Of a DNA stretch of 64,000 nucleotides, positions 43,397 through 51,572 are shown piece after piece. Both the position numbers and the translations under genes were made by a program. This DNA comes from Archaeoglobaceae archaeon (GTDB lineage: Archaea > Halobacteriota > Archaeoglobi > Archaeoglobales > Archaeoglobaceae): assembly GCA_027036775.1 (NCBI GenBank), contig JALWDS010000018.1:1-64000 (forward strand), read 5' to 3'. The notes below the pieces were generated by a model. It saw only the letters and a program-made list of their open reading frames with translations, was not told the origin of the DNA and made no database searches. Each line of letters begins with the position of its first letter. The stretch's first letter is position 1.

Positions 43397-45106
43397 ATGT
43401 TTCTAAAGAGGAGGCATTTGGAAATCTTGAAGGAAATAGAGAGAACTGAGGCTCAAGGGGACGTCGAAAGAAAGTTTCCGAAGGATTTCAAAGTTAGGAT
43501 ACTCGAGCTTTACATCCTCAGATTTATAGAGTTGGAGGACGGAAGAATCAGGCTTACGAGGGCGGGAAGGAGACTTGCGAAGTTGGTTGATAGGATCAGA
43601 ATCGAAGATTTGCCAGAAATCTTTGTAGATACCGAGATACTGAAGATTGCACAGCTTGCAAACGAAACGGGATACGTTCCAGAGGAGTGGGCTAAGCTTC
43701 TTAGAGAGAGGGGGATGTTTGACGGTAAGCTCAACGAAATCGGTAGGGAGATTTTAAGGATATACAAGGATACGCATCCCCTCCTCTATCTAACTCAGGA
43801 GATTTTAGATTTCGTCGTGGGAATGCCTAAGATAGGAACTTTGGACGAACTCGTAGCTTACAAGGAGGTAACGGGCGGTGAAAGTATTGTGAACGCTTTG
43901 CAGGCCATGAGAATGCTTTACATATCTCCGATGACGGAAGGTGGGAAGGCCTTTGCAACAACTAAGGCTGTCGATTTCGTTTTGAAAATAGCCTCCCTTT
44001 CGAAACTCGAAAGACCGATTGTGTTGAAGCCCGAGGACGTCAAACTACTGAAATCTGGTAAAAGCAAGGACGAGCTCGATGAAATGGGATTACACGACGA
44101 AAAGGGAGTTACTGAACTCGGAGAGACCGCTCTTGAAGCTTACGACGCTATGGTGTCTCGCGAGGATAAAATTCTGCCCATATACATACTCGATGAAGAG
44201 ATAGAGGTCGTAAAGGCTATAATGGAGATAGAGGACTTAAACAAGAGAAACCCGGACATACTTCCGACTCACGACGAAATTCTAAAGAGAATGAACGTCG
44301 AGGATTTGGGGGAGGTTTTGCACGTTCTCGAATCCAAGGAGCTCGTTGAGAGGAGACTCGTAAAGAACAAGGACTGCTATTGGACCACGGATTGGGCTAA
44401 AAGGGTCGTAAACTACGGAAGGGTAACGAGCGATGGCATGAAGGCGGTAACGTATCCCTTAAGCGGTGATGTCCCGATAGCTGAGTGGGTCCTTAAAGCT
44501 AAGGAGGAAGGACTCGTAAAAGCTGGAATAACGCAGAAAGGATGGGTCATGCTCGAACTATCGAGGAGCATTAGGAGAAAGCCCTACTTAACGAGATACG
44601 ACGTTGCGATACTTTCCAAAACTCCGAAGGGAAGGTTCATTCATAGAGACGAACTCGTTAAACTCGTTGGTGATTTGGTTGGAGGAGACGAGGAGAGTAT
44701 AATCAAGGCCATCGGAGAGGCGGAAGCCAAAGGGTTTATAGTCGAACTGCAAAACAAGATGGTAAAGCTTACAGAACTTGGAAGAAACGTGAAAAATGCT
44801 GTAGAATCCGCCAAAGTTAAGGAACTCTTAGCTACGAAGTTCGGAATAACCCCAACGACTTTCGGTGTTCTTAAGGTTATACACGAGAACGCTGAAGTTT
44901 TCAACAAGATATGGAAGGAGAAGCTTGAAAGTAAAGGATACAGGACGGATGAGGTGGAATTCCTCAAAAGTAAGTTGAGCTTGAGTGAAGACGAAATTAA
45001 AAAATCCCTCGTTGTTTTGAGGGCTTTGGGATTCTTGGGTAAGAGGAGCATAACGCAGGCTGGTAGAACTTTGGTTCGTGCCTATTCAAAGCTCTGGCAA
45101 ACATGA
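43397..45106 (+). CDS. DUF505 family protein
   Basis: A 569-residue soluble protein that I recognise as DUF505, a family seen in Archaeoglobales and some thermophilic bacteria with no known function. The sequence is built from repeated winged-helix-like units: FKVRILELYILRFIELEDGRIRLTRAGRRLAKLV near the start, MRMLYISPMTEGGKAFATTKAV in the middle, GLVKAGITQKGWVMLELSRSI later, and LRALGFLGKRSITQAGRTLVRAY at the end. Each unit ends in the same L-T-x-x-G-R/K wing pattern. It has its own promoter and a strong ribosome site. A nucleic-acid-binding or regulatory role is inference. Confidence 0.85.
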   Translation: MFLKRRHLEILKEIERTEAQGDVERKFPKDFKVRILELYILRFIELEDGRIRLTRAGRRLAKLVDRIRIEDLPEIFVDTEILKIAQLANETGYVPEEWAKLLRERGMFDGKLNEIGREILRIYKDTHPLLYLTQEILDFVVGMPKIGTLDELVAYKEVTGGESIVNALQAMRMLYISPMTEGGKAFATTKAVDFVLKIASLSKLERPIVLKPEDVKLLKSGKSKDELDEMGLHDEKGVTELGETALEAYDAMVSREDKILPIYILDEEIEVVKAIMEIEDLNKRNPDILPTHDEILKRMNVEDLGEVLHVLESKELVERRLVKNKDCYWTTDWAKRVVNYGRVTSDGMKAVTYPLSGDVPIAEWVLKAKEEGLVKAGITQKGWVMLELSRSIRRKPYLTRYDVAILSKTPKGRFIHRDELVKLVGDLVGGDEESIIKAIGEAEAKGFIVELQNKMVKLTELGRNVKNAVESAKVKELLATKFGITPTTFGVLKVIHENAEVFNKIWKEKLESKGYRTDEVEFLKSKLSLSEDEIKKSLVVLRALGFLGKRSITQAGRTLVRAYSKLWQT

Positions 45107-45146
45107 GGAGGGCAATCAACTTATACCTCTAAGGTCTTTTTACATC

Positions 45147-46097
45147 ATGAAGATACAGATATACGGTGCCGGTATTTCCGGTAGCTACCTCTACCACCTT
45201 CTATCTCAAAACGGTTTCGAAGTTTCGATATACGACGTGAGAAGAAGTCCCGACTGCAGGTGCGCTTGGGGTTTCAGCTATTCGGAAAGTAGGGAACTGT
45301 ATAAAGAGATAGGACTAAACGTTGACGATTACATACTCTCCAAACCGAAGTTCGTCGTTGCAAACGGTAAGTTTTGGTTCAAAAACAAAGAGATAGTCAT
45401 ACTCGACAAGAAGAGGATTATGAACGATCTATGGGAGTTTGAACTGAAAGATGAGGGAGGGGATTTGATTGTGGATGCGACGGGAAGTTCGAGGGCATAT
45501 CTGCCCAAGATAGAGAATGATGCAATATACACTACCGTTCAATTCGTTGAAAGGCACGATTTGGACGAGAACATATACATCTACATGGTCAAGACCGGTT
45601 ACGCTTGGGCCTTTCCATTGGGAGACGACCTTTGGCACATCGGAGCTGGAGACTTGAGTAGAGAGAGGGCTTTGGAACTCGTAAGAAGCTTGAGGAGGAC
45701 TTACGAAATAGATGAGGTCGAAGGCGAGTGCAACTGTGTGGGTAAGATAAGGCTTTTACCCCCATCAAAATGCAGGCCCATAGTTTGGAAGAACGTTTAC
45801 GGTGTTGGAGAGGCCATAGGTTGTGTGAGCGGGGCTGGGGAGGGAAACGCTCCATCCTTAAAATGTGCGAAGCTCTTCTACGATTGCCTAATCAACGACG
45901 AATTGGAAAGCTACGAGAGGAGAGTTTTAAAGGAATTCGAATGGATAGAGATAGAGCACGAGTTCGTTTGGGCCGTCCAGAACAACAAGAAGCTGAAGGC
46001 TTTGAGGCTTTTGCCAAAGGTCGTTTCGATAGAATCTAAGAGGAGCGTGGAGCAATCCGTAGAGACTCTGAAAAATTTGATAAGGTTTCTAATCTGA
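45147..46097 (+). CDS. FAD-dependent oxidoreductase of the geranylgeranyl reductase group
   Basis: The 316-residue flavoprotein starts at ATG 45147 with the dinucleotide-binding motif MKIQIYGAGISGSYLYHLLSQNGFEVSIYDV. DLIVDATGSSRAYLPK (the conserved DATG), YAWAFPLGDDLWHIGAGD and VGEAIGCVSGAGEGNAPSLKCAKLF are the landmarks of the GGR/p-hydroxybenzoate hydroxylase group. It is shorter than the DGGGP reductases (about 390), lacking much of the C-terminal domain. It may reduce isoprenoid chains of lipids or menaquinone. The 3' end overlaps ftr by 9 bases, convergently. Confidence 0.78.
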   Translation: MKIQIYGAGISGSYLYHLLSQNGFEVSIYDVRRSPDCRCAWGFSYSESRELYKEIGLNVDDYILSKPKFVVANGKFWFKNKEIVILDKKRIMNDLWEFELKDEGGDLIVDATGSSRAYLPKIENDAIYTTVQFVERHDLDENIYIYMVKTGYAWAFPLGDDLWHIGAGDLSRERALELVRSLRRTYEIDEVEGECNCVGKIRLLPPSKCRPIVWKNVYGVGEAIGCVSGAGEGNAPSLKCAKLFYDCLINDELESYERRVLKEFEWIEIEHEFVWAVQNNKKLKALRLLPKVVSIESKRSVEQSVETLKNLIRFLI

Positions 46098-46973
46098 ACC
46101 GATCAGTTCTCTTAAGTGAATCTTGTATTTCCCAAGCTTTCCTCCGTAGTTTCCCGCAGAAATCTTCAAAACACCGTCAACGTTCGTTCCAACTTCTATG
46201 CAAATCTTCATAGCTTTTTTGACCGCATCCAAGCTCACGCCGTTTATAACTATCTCGGGAATCGATTTAACGCCATCTGGAACCTTTGAATCTGGAATCT
46301 TACCCCTTAAAACAGGGCAGTATGGATGATTGGTTGTTGGTCCTATCTCTGGGAACTTCGTTTCCGGTTTCGATCCAGCTGAACACACGTCGAACGGAGT
46401 GACGACACCTTCCACATCCCTCAAAGCTTCAACCGCCCTCTCACCAACCTCCAAAGCTGATTCCTCATCCCTGCAGAAGAACCAGACGTTTCCTCCGGCA
46501 ACACCTTCAGCGTATCCAATGTATCTCTCTATGACGAACTCACCGAACATTATCGGAATCACTATCACCTCCCTACCCCACCTCTTTTCGAACCACTCGT
46601 AACCATCTCCACATCTTCCGACGTTTATCTCAACATCTATCTTTTCGCCTTCGCAGGCGTTGAAGACCCTTGTGGTTGGGACGACCAGTATGCCCTGCCT
46701 GATCCTCTTTCCCGTCTCCCTCAAGAGAACGTCCATGAATCTCTTCGTTTTCGGAACCCATATCTGTATTACAGCACCAACCCTTCCGTCTGGTGTCTCT
46801 TTTGGACTGAGCCATCTCTCCACTCCCGCTTCGGATTCTCCAAAGACTGTTGAAGGCAAAGAAGTTGCGGAATAGACAGCTTTCTCAAGCAGGTATCTAT
46901 ACTTTGCAGTAACTATTAGACGGGTGTATATCCCTTCGAAGGCCTCGCAATAGGTATCTTCAACTTCAGCCAT
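46089..46973 (-). CDS. ftr: Formylmethanofuran:tetrahydromethanopterin formyltransferase
   Basis: Transfers a formyl group between methanofuran and tetrahydromethanopterin in the cytosol; in sulfate-reducing Archaeoglobus the pathway runs toward CO2. The 294-residue protein has the family opening EDTYCEAFEGIYTRLIVTA, FGESEAGVERWLSPKETPDGR, IMFGEFVIERYIGYAEGVAGGNVWFF and FDVCSAGSKPETKFPEIGPTTNHPYCPVL. The length matches (about 297). No other C1-pathway gene lies beside it in this window. Confidence 0.96.
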   Translation of the reverse strand: MAEVEDTYCEAFEGIYTRLIVTAKYRYLLEKAVYSATSLPSTVFGESEAGVERWLSPKETPDGRVGAVIQIWVPKTKRFMDVLLRETGKRIRQGILVVPTTRVFNACEGEKIDVEINVGRCGDGYEWFEKRWGREVIVIPIMFGEFVIERYIGYAEGVAGGNVWFFCRDEESALEVGERAVEALRDVEGVVTPFDVCSAGSKPETKFPEIGPTTNHPYCPVLRGKIPDSKVPDGVKSIPEIVINGVSLDAVKKAMKICIEVGTNVDGVLKISAGNYGGKLGKYKIHLRELIGSD

Positions 46974-46993
46974 GATGGTAATCCTCCACGACC

Positions 46994-48037
46994 TTAATAA
47001 CTTTTCTCGAAATATCTCTCAGCCCTCTCCAAAGCCTTTGCCACCAAGTTCGCCGAATTCTCAAGGTCTTTTAAATCCACGACCTCAACAGGGCTGTGTA
47101 TGTATCTCGCAGGAACGCTCACAACTCCAGAGGGAATGCCCTCCTTCGTCAATTGGATTGCGGTGGCGTCCGTAGTTCCACCTTCTGCAACTTCGAGCTG
47201 GTAAGGTATCTTGAGCTCTTCCGCAGTTTCCCTCAACCACCTCACGACGTTTTTGCTTGCGATCAAACCCCTTCCACTTGCATCTACGATCGTTATGACT
47301 GGCCCGCTTCCAAGCTTCACGTCCATGTGGATCGATTCAGCCCCGGGAAAATCGGTCGCAACGCAAACGTCTAAAGCCAAGGCAACGTCCGGTTCCAAAG
47401 CGAAGGCTGAAACCCTCGCACCTTTTAGACCAACCTCCTCTTGGACCGTTGCAACCGCGTATACCGTTGCGGTGCTTTTGGTTCTCTTTAAAGCCTCAAT
47501 CATAACGGCCAAACCCGCCCTATCGTCCAAAGCCTTTCCCGTTACCCTGTCACCCATTCTAACGAGCTCCCTGTCGATGGTTATCGGAGTCCCTATCTCT
47601 ATCCCCATCTCTCTAACCTCATCCCTACTCCTCGCACCTACGTCTATGAACATGTCTCTGAACTCTACAGCCTTCTTCCTCTCCTCATCCCTCATTACGT
47701 GGGGTGGCTTGCAACCTACAACGCCGTAAACCTTCCTCTCTCCGTGAAGAATAACCCTCTGTCCCAAAGCGATTTGACTGAACCATCCCCCTATGGGTGC
47801 AAACCTTATGAAACCCTTCTCGTCTATGCTCTTCACCATGAAACCAATCTCGTCCATGTGCGCACACACCATCTCCTTGAATTCGCTACCGTTCTTCACG
47901 CATATGAGGTTTCCAAGTTTGTCAACCCTGATCTCATCCACGTAGCTTTCAAGCTCCGCTTTTACCACTTCCCTAACCTCATCCTCGTAACCGCTTATTC
48001 CGTGTGCATCGCACAGCCTCTTCAACAGCTCGAACAT
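46994..48037 (-). CDS. M42 family metallo-aminopeptidase
   Basis: Di-metal aminopeptidase that forms large tetrahedral (TET) complexes and degrades short peptides. The 347 residues carry the ligands in VCAHMDEIGFMV (His), GKALDDRAGLAVMIEAL (bridging Asp), VQEEVGLKGARVSA (Glu pair), LDVCVATDFPG (Asp) and RYIHSPVEVVDL (His). The dimerisation region lies around residues 70-165. Substrate preference within the family (Glu, Leu, Lys) is not predicted. It is upstream of ftr on the same strand with a 20-base gap, and divergent from feoA. Confidence 0.9.
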   Translation of the reverse strand: MFELLKRLCDAHGISGYEDEVREVVKAELESYVDEIRVDKLGNLICVKNGSEFKEMVCAHMDEIGFMVKSIDEKGFIRFAPIGGWFSQIALGQRVILHGERKVYGVVGCKPPHVMRDEERKKAVEFRDMFIDVGARSRDEVREMGIEIGTPITIDRELVRMGDRVTGKALDDRAGLAVMIEALKRTKSTATVYAVATVQEEVGLKGARVSAFALEPDVALALDVCVATDFPGAESIHMDVKLGSGPVITIVDASGRGLIASKNVVRWLRETAEELKIPYQLEVAEGGTTDATAIQLTKEGIPSGVVSVPARYIHSPVEVVDLKDLENSANLVAKALERAERYFEKSY

Positions 48038-48077
48038 GTCCTTTCTTGAATTCTCTCGTTAAATTTTGTGTCGTAAT

Positions 48078-48119
48078 TTAGGTAAACCGAAATATTTAAA
48101 TATTTTTAGGCCAGCCTAA
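48078..48119. promoter_or_regulatory. feoA promoter with two DtxR-like palindromes
   Basis: TTAGGCCAGCCTAA (48106-48119) is a perfect 6-2-6 palindrome. TTAGGTAAACCGAA (48078-48091) is the same pattern with one mismatch. They are 28 bases apart and bracket the TATA region AATATTTAAATATTT. The sequence resembles operators of DtxR/IdeR-type iron regulators (TTAGG...CCTAA), and such a regulator is the second gene of this operon. Confidence 0.7.
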
Positions 48120-48124
48120 TTTCG

Positions 48125-48358
48125 ATGAGCCTAACTCTTGCAGGCCTCGTTTGCGGTGAGAAGGGGAGGGTCGTTAACATAGTCGGTGGAAGGGGTGCAG
48201 TAATGAAATTGATGGCCATGGGGATCGTTCCGGGTAAGGAGGTTAAGGTTGAAGGTAGAAGGGGTGGAGCGATGCTCATTTCGGTCAACGGAACGAAGTT
48301 CGTCATAGGTAGGGGCTTGGCGATGAAGGTGATTGTCGATGTTGGGAAGGAGGGCTGA
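48125..48358 (+). CDS. feoA: FeoA, ferrous iron transport accessory protein
   Basis: A 77-residue SH3-like protein that assists FeoB. Family features: AGLVCGEKGRVVNIVGGRGAVMKLMAMGIVPGKEVKVEGRRGG and a closing VNGTKFVIGRGLAMKVIVDV. It is first in the feoA-dtxR-feoB operon, directly behind the two palindromes, so iron probably represses it. It overlaps the regulator gene by 20 bases. Confidence 0.92.
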   Translation: MSLTLAGLVCGEKGRVVNIVGGRGAVMKLMAMGIVPGKEVKVEGRRGGAMLISVNGTKFVIGRGLAMKVIVDVGKEG

Positions 48359-48782
48359 GGATTACTTGGAGGCAATTTACGAGCTCTGCAGAGGTAAGGG
48401 ATACACGAGGGTTAAGGAGATAGCGGATCACTTGAAGGTTAAACCCGCTACTGTTTCCGAAATGCTGAGCAAGCTTTCAAGGGAGGGCTACGTCCTTTAC
48501 AGAAAGCGTTTGTTCGTGACTTTAACTGAGAAGGGTGTTGAAGTTGCCAGAGAGGTTAGGGAGAGAAGGGAGACGCTGATAAAGTTCTTGACCGCTTTGG
48601 GAGTTCCAAAGGAGATAGCGGAAAGAGACGCTTGCACGATAGAGCACGTCTTGCACGAAGTTACAGTCGAAAAGCTTAAGATGTTCGTTAAATTTATAGA
48701 AAACAGCCCAATTTATCCAAAATGGCTCGAACACTTTGAGGAGTTTTGTAAAACGGGCAAACATCCCTGTAGGTTTTTCTAA
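48339..48782 (+). CDS. DtxR-family metal-dependent repressor
   Basis: Probable iron (or Mn) sensor for the feo genes. The 147 residues from ATG 48339 comprise an HTH domain (VKEIADHLKVKPATVSEMLSKLSREGYVLYRKRLFVTLTEKG) and the metal/dimer domain with RDACTIEHVLHEV, which holds the Cys/Glu/His ligand set of the family. The C-terminal SH3-like domain is absent, as in MntR-like short members. A TTG at 48333 in the track is less likely. The ORF overlaps feoA and precedes feoB by 41 bases, an autoregulated arrangement. Confidence 0.88.
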   Translation: MLGRRAEDYLEAIYELCRGKGYTRVKEIADHLKVKPATVSEMLSKLSREGYVLYRKRLFVTLTEKGVEVAREVRERRETLIKFLTALGVPKEIAERDACTIEHVLHEVTVEKLKMFVKFIENSPIYPKWLEHFEEFCKTGKHPCRFF

Positions 48783-48823
48783 GCGTAAGGAAGGTTTAAA
48801 TTCAAAGGAAGTTCTCTCCCTTC

Positions 48824-50518
48824 GTGAGAGTTGCACTTGTGGGAAATCCGAACGTCGGAAAAACCGCTTTGATAAATTCTTTAACGGGTGGGAACTTTAC
48901 CGTAGGAAACTTCCCCGGCGTTACGGTTGAAAAGAAGGAAGGTAGGGCGTTAATTGATGGTAAAGAGGTCGTTTTCATAGACCTACCCGGTGTTTACAGC
49001 CTTCAGGCTAAGTCTCTCGACGAAAAGGTTACGAGAGATTTTCTTGTCAAAGAAAAGCCCGATCTGATAGTAAACGTCGTAAATGCCTCCAATCTCGAAA
49101 GAAACCTCTACTTAACCCTCGAACTTACGGACTTTCAGATACCGATGATTCTGGTTCTGAACATGGTCGATATGGCGGAAAGGAGGGGAATAAAGATCGA
49201 TTCGAAAAGGTTGAGCGAAATTCTCGGAGTTCCTGTTGTTGAGTGCGTTGCGAACAGAGGTCTGGGAATAGAGGATTTGAAGAGAGAGATTTTGAAGGGA
49301 GGGAAGATTCCTAAAAGAATTGGTCGCTCGTTCGAGGAGAAGGTTAGGATTGCGGAAAAAATTGCAAGGGATGTCGTTGTAGTTAGGCGTAGGATAACTC
49401 TAAGCGAGACGCTCGACGACGTCTTTATGGACAAAATTTTGGGTTTACCAGTATTTTTCACCCTCATGTGGATGATGTTCACGTTCACGTTCGACGTTGC
49501 AAAGCCTTTGGTCGATCTGATAGACCTGATATTTTCAAACCTCGTAAAATTGATTTCAAGCAACAACGGTCTGATTTTCGAAGTTTTGGCGAGCGTCGTT
49601 AAGGGGGTCGGTAGCGTTTTGGTCTTCCTGCCGAACATAACCTTCCTCTTCGTAGCACTCTCAATACTCGAACTGAGCGGATACATGCCGAGAGCGGTTT
49701 ACCTGCTCGACTCCATAATGTCCAAGTTCAAGTTGCAGGGGAGATCGATAATATCTATGATCATGGGATTCGGATGTAACGTTCCGGCGGTTTTGGCTAC
49801 GAGGAGTATAGAGGACGACAGGATTAGAAAAGCGACAGTTTTGGCAATTCCTTTCATGTCTTGCAGTGCAAGGTTACCTATATACGTTCTATTCACCGAG
49901 GTTTTCTTTCCGAAAAGCGGAAACTTGGTAATAATGTCCCTATACCTTTTGGGAGTTTCCGTGGGTTTGGTGTCCGCACTACTGTTCAGAACTTTGATAT
50001 TCAAGGGTGAGGCGGAATACATAATCGAACTTCCCCACTACATGCTACCAAACTTGAGGGAGGTTTTAATGCTAACTTGGAACAGGGTTAAGCACTTCCT
50101 TGAGAAGGCCGGAACGATAATAGTCGGAATGGCGGTCCTTTTGTGGTTCGTAACGAGCTATCCGAGTGGCAACGTAGAGAACAGCTACGCAGGTTTGATT
50201 GGTAAGTCAATCCAGCCGATCTTTAATCCCATGGGATGGGACTACAAACTCGTGGTAGCCCTGCTAACTGGTTTCGTTGCCAAGGAAGTTGTGGTTGAAA
50301 CGATAAACCTCCTGCACGTCAACGTAGCGGGTATGAATCCCGTGCAGGCCCTATCCTACATAGCGTTCGCCTCCCTATACATACCCTGCCTTGCGACGAT
50401 TGCGGTTATAAGGGGGGAGATGGGTTTCAAATGGGCTATATTTTCGGTGTTCTACACCTTCTCAGTTGCATACCTCGTATCCTTGGCCATAATTGGGGTG
50501 GGAGGATGGTTGGTCTGA
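48824..50518 (+). CDS. feoB: FeoB, ferrous iron transporter
   Basis: Membrane Fe2+ importer with an N-terminal G domain. The 564 residues start at GTG 48824, right at the G1 motif VALVGNPNVGKTALINSLTGG. G2 is NFPGVTVEKKEG, G3 DLPGVYSLQ, G4 NMVDMA and G5 ECVANRGLGI. The membrane part has two Gate-like halves, IISMIMGFGCNVPAVLATRSIEDDR and GLIGKSIQPIFNPMGWDYKLVVALLTGFVAKEVVVETI. It is shorter than E. coli FeoB (773) but complete for archaea. A small membrane protein gene overlaps its end. Confidence 0.94.
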   Translation: MRVALVGNPNVGKTALINSLTGGNFTVGNFPGVTVEKKEGRALIDGKEVVFIDLPGVYSLQAKSLDEKVTRDFLVKEKPDLIVNVVNASNLERNLYLTLELTDFQIPMILVLNMVDMAERRGIKIDSKRLSEILGVPVVECVANRGLGIEDLKREILKGGKIPKRIGRSFEEKVRIAEKIARDVVVVRRRITLSETLDDVFMDKILGLPVFFTLMWMMFTFTFDVAKPLVDLIDLIFSNLVKLISSNNGLIFEVLASVVKGVGSVLVFLPNITFLFVALSILELSGYMPRAVYLLDSIMSKFKLQGRSIISMIMGFGCNVPAVLATRSIEDDRIRKATVLAIPFMSCSARLPIYVLFTEVFFPKSGNLVIMSLYLLGVSVGLVSALLFRTLIFKGEAEYIIELPHYMLPNLREVLMLTWNRVKHFLEKAGTIIVGMAVLLWFVTSYPSGNVENSYAGLIGKSIQPIFNPMGWDYKLVVALLTGFVAKEVVVETINLLHVNVAGMNPVQALSYIAFASLYIPCLATIAVIRGEMGFKWAIFSVFYTFSVAYLVSLAIIGVGGWLV

Positions 50519-50823
50519 TCTACGGAATTTTACTCCTACTTTGCGGAATCTTAGACGTCTTAAACGGAAACTACGCAAACTCGTTCGTTTCGTTCACGAT
50601 TTCCGCCGTATTCTTCAAGGGTTTTGTTGTTAAGAGGGAGAGCTACTACGTGGGTGGAGCGATCCTCGCCTTCACGTTCGGCCTTCTATCTCTAATGGTC
50701 TTCGTTTCAACGTATTTGGACAGTTTTCTGAACGGAGAGACGAGTGCCAAGTTCAGTTACGGAATTTTCGGTCTGTTGGCCTTACCCCTCCTCCTCACGG
50801 TAAAGAAGAAATATTCCAAGTGA
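50506..50823 (+). CDS. Small membrane protein between feoB and tatC
   Basis: A 105-residue hydrophobic protein with about four helices (MVGLIYGILLLLCGILDVLN, SFVSFTISAVFFKGFVV, VGGAILAFTFGLLSLMVFVSTYL, YGIFGLLALPLLLTV) and a basic end KKKYSK. ATG 50506 overlaps the end of feoB by 13 bases; tatC starts in its stop codon. Position suggests co-expression with both. No family recognised, and no metal-binding motif seen. Confidence 0.65.
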   Translation: MVGLIYGILLLLCGILDVLNGNYANSFVSFTISAVFFKGFVVKRESYYVGGAILAFTFGLLSLMVFVSTYLDSFLNGETSAKFSYGIFGLLALPLLLTVKKKYSK

Positions 50824-51551
50824 GTGTTCTAATCGTGAAACCCCCAGAAGATAGGGAGATGCCTCTTCAAGAACACCTTGCGGAGTTGAGAAAGAGACTG
50901 TTGAGGGTGTTCGTAGTTTTCGTTGTGGGAATAGCCTTAACTTTCAAGTTCTCCGGAGATTTGTTGAGGGTCCTTTGGAACTACATCCTCCCGAACTCCA
51001 AGGTTTACGTCGTGGCACCAACGGAATGGTTCATGGTTCAACTGACCTTCTCATTCGCATTCGTTCTGGTTGTCGTCTATCCCTATCTGGCCTACGAGCT
51101 GTATCAGTTTGCCAAGCCCGGTCTATACGAAAACGAGAGAAAATTCGTAAAGACTTTCATACCCTTTTCATACGCCCTATTCCTCGTAGGCGTTGCTTTG
51201 GGAATTTTCGTAGTAGTTCCAAGGGTCTTCAGCGTTTCGATGATTTTCAACTTGGGGGCGGATCCGTTTTTAACCGCAAAGAAAACGATATACTCCGCCT
51301 TAAAGATCGCACTGGCAATAGGACTATCGTTTCAGATACCTGTTTTGGCGGTAATAGCGGTAAGGATAGGTCTAATAGATTCGAGGTGGTTGAAGGGGAA
51401 GAGGTGGATAGTTTATCTGGCGGTTTTTGCCCTCGCAACCAACGTAACGTTCGACGTATCTGGAATAAGCCAGCTTTTAATTTTGGCGGTGGTTGTGGTT
51501 ATGTATGAGTTGAGCATAGTTATAGCGAAGGCTATGGAAAAACGTATTTAA
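50820..51551 (+). CDS. tatC: TatC, twin-arginine protein export channel subunit
   Basis: Core receptor for folded proteins with twin-arginine signals. The 243 residues start at GTG 50820 (overlapping the previous stop) and have the TatC opening PLQEHLAELRKRLLRVFVVF, APTEWFMVQLTFSFAFVLVVVYPYLAYELYQFAKPGLYENERK, then the later helices to a basic end. Six helices are expected and seen. No tatA gene is adjacent in this window. Sulfur-respiring archaea export cofactor-bearing enzymes by this route. Confidence 0.92.
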   Translation: MSVLIVKPPEDREMPLQEHLAELRKRLLRVFVVFVVGIALTFKFSGDLLRVLWNYILPNSKVYVVAPTEWFMVQLTFSFAFVLVVVYPYLAYELYQFAKPGLYENERKFVKTFIPFSYALFLVGVALGIFVVVPRVFSVSMIFNLGADPFLTAKKTIYSALKIALAIGLSFQIPVLAVIAVRIGLIDSRWLKGKRWIVYLAVFALATNVTFDVSGISQLLILAVVVVMYELSIVIAKAMEKRI

Positions 51552-51572
51552 TTTTGACCGAATTCTCCTTTC

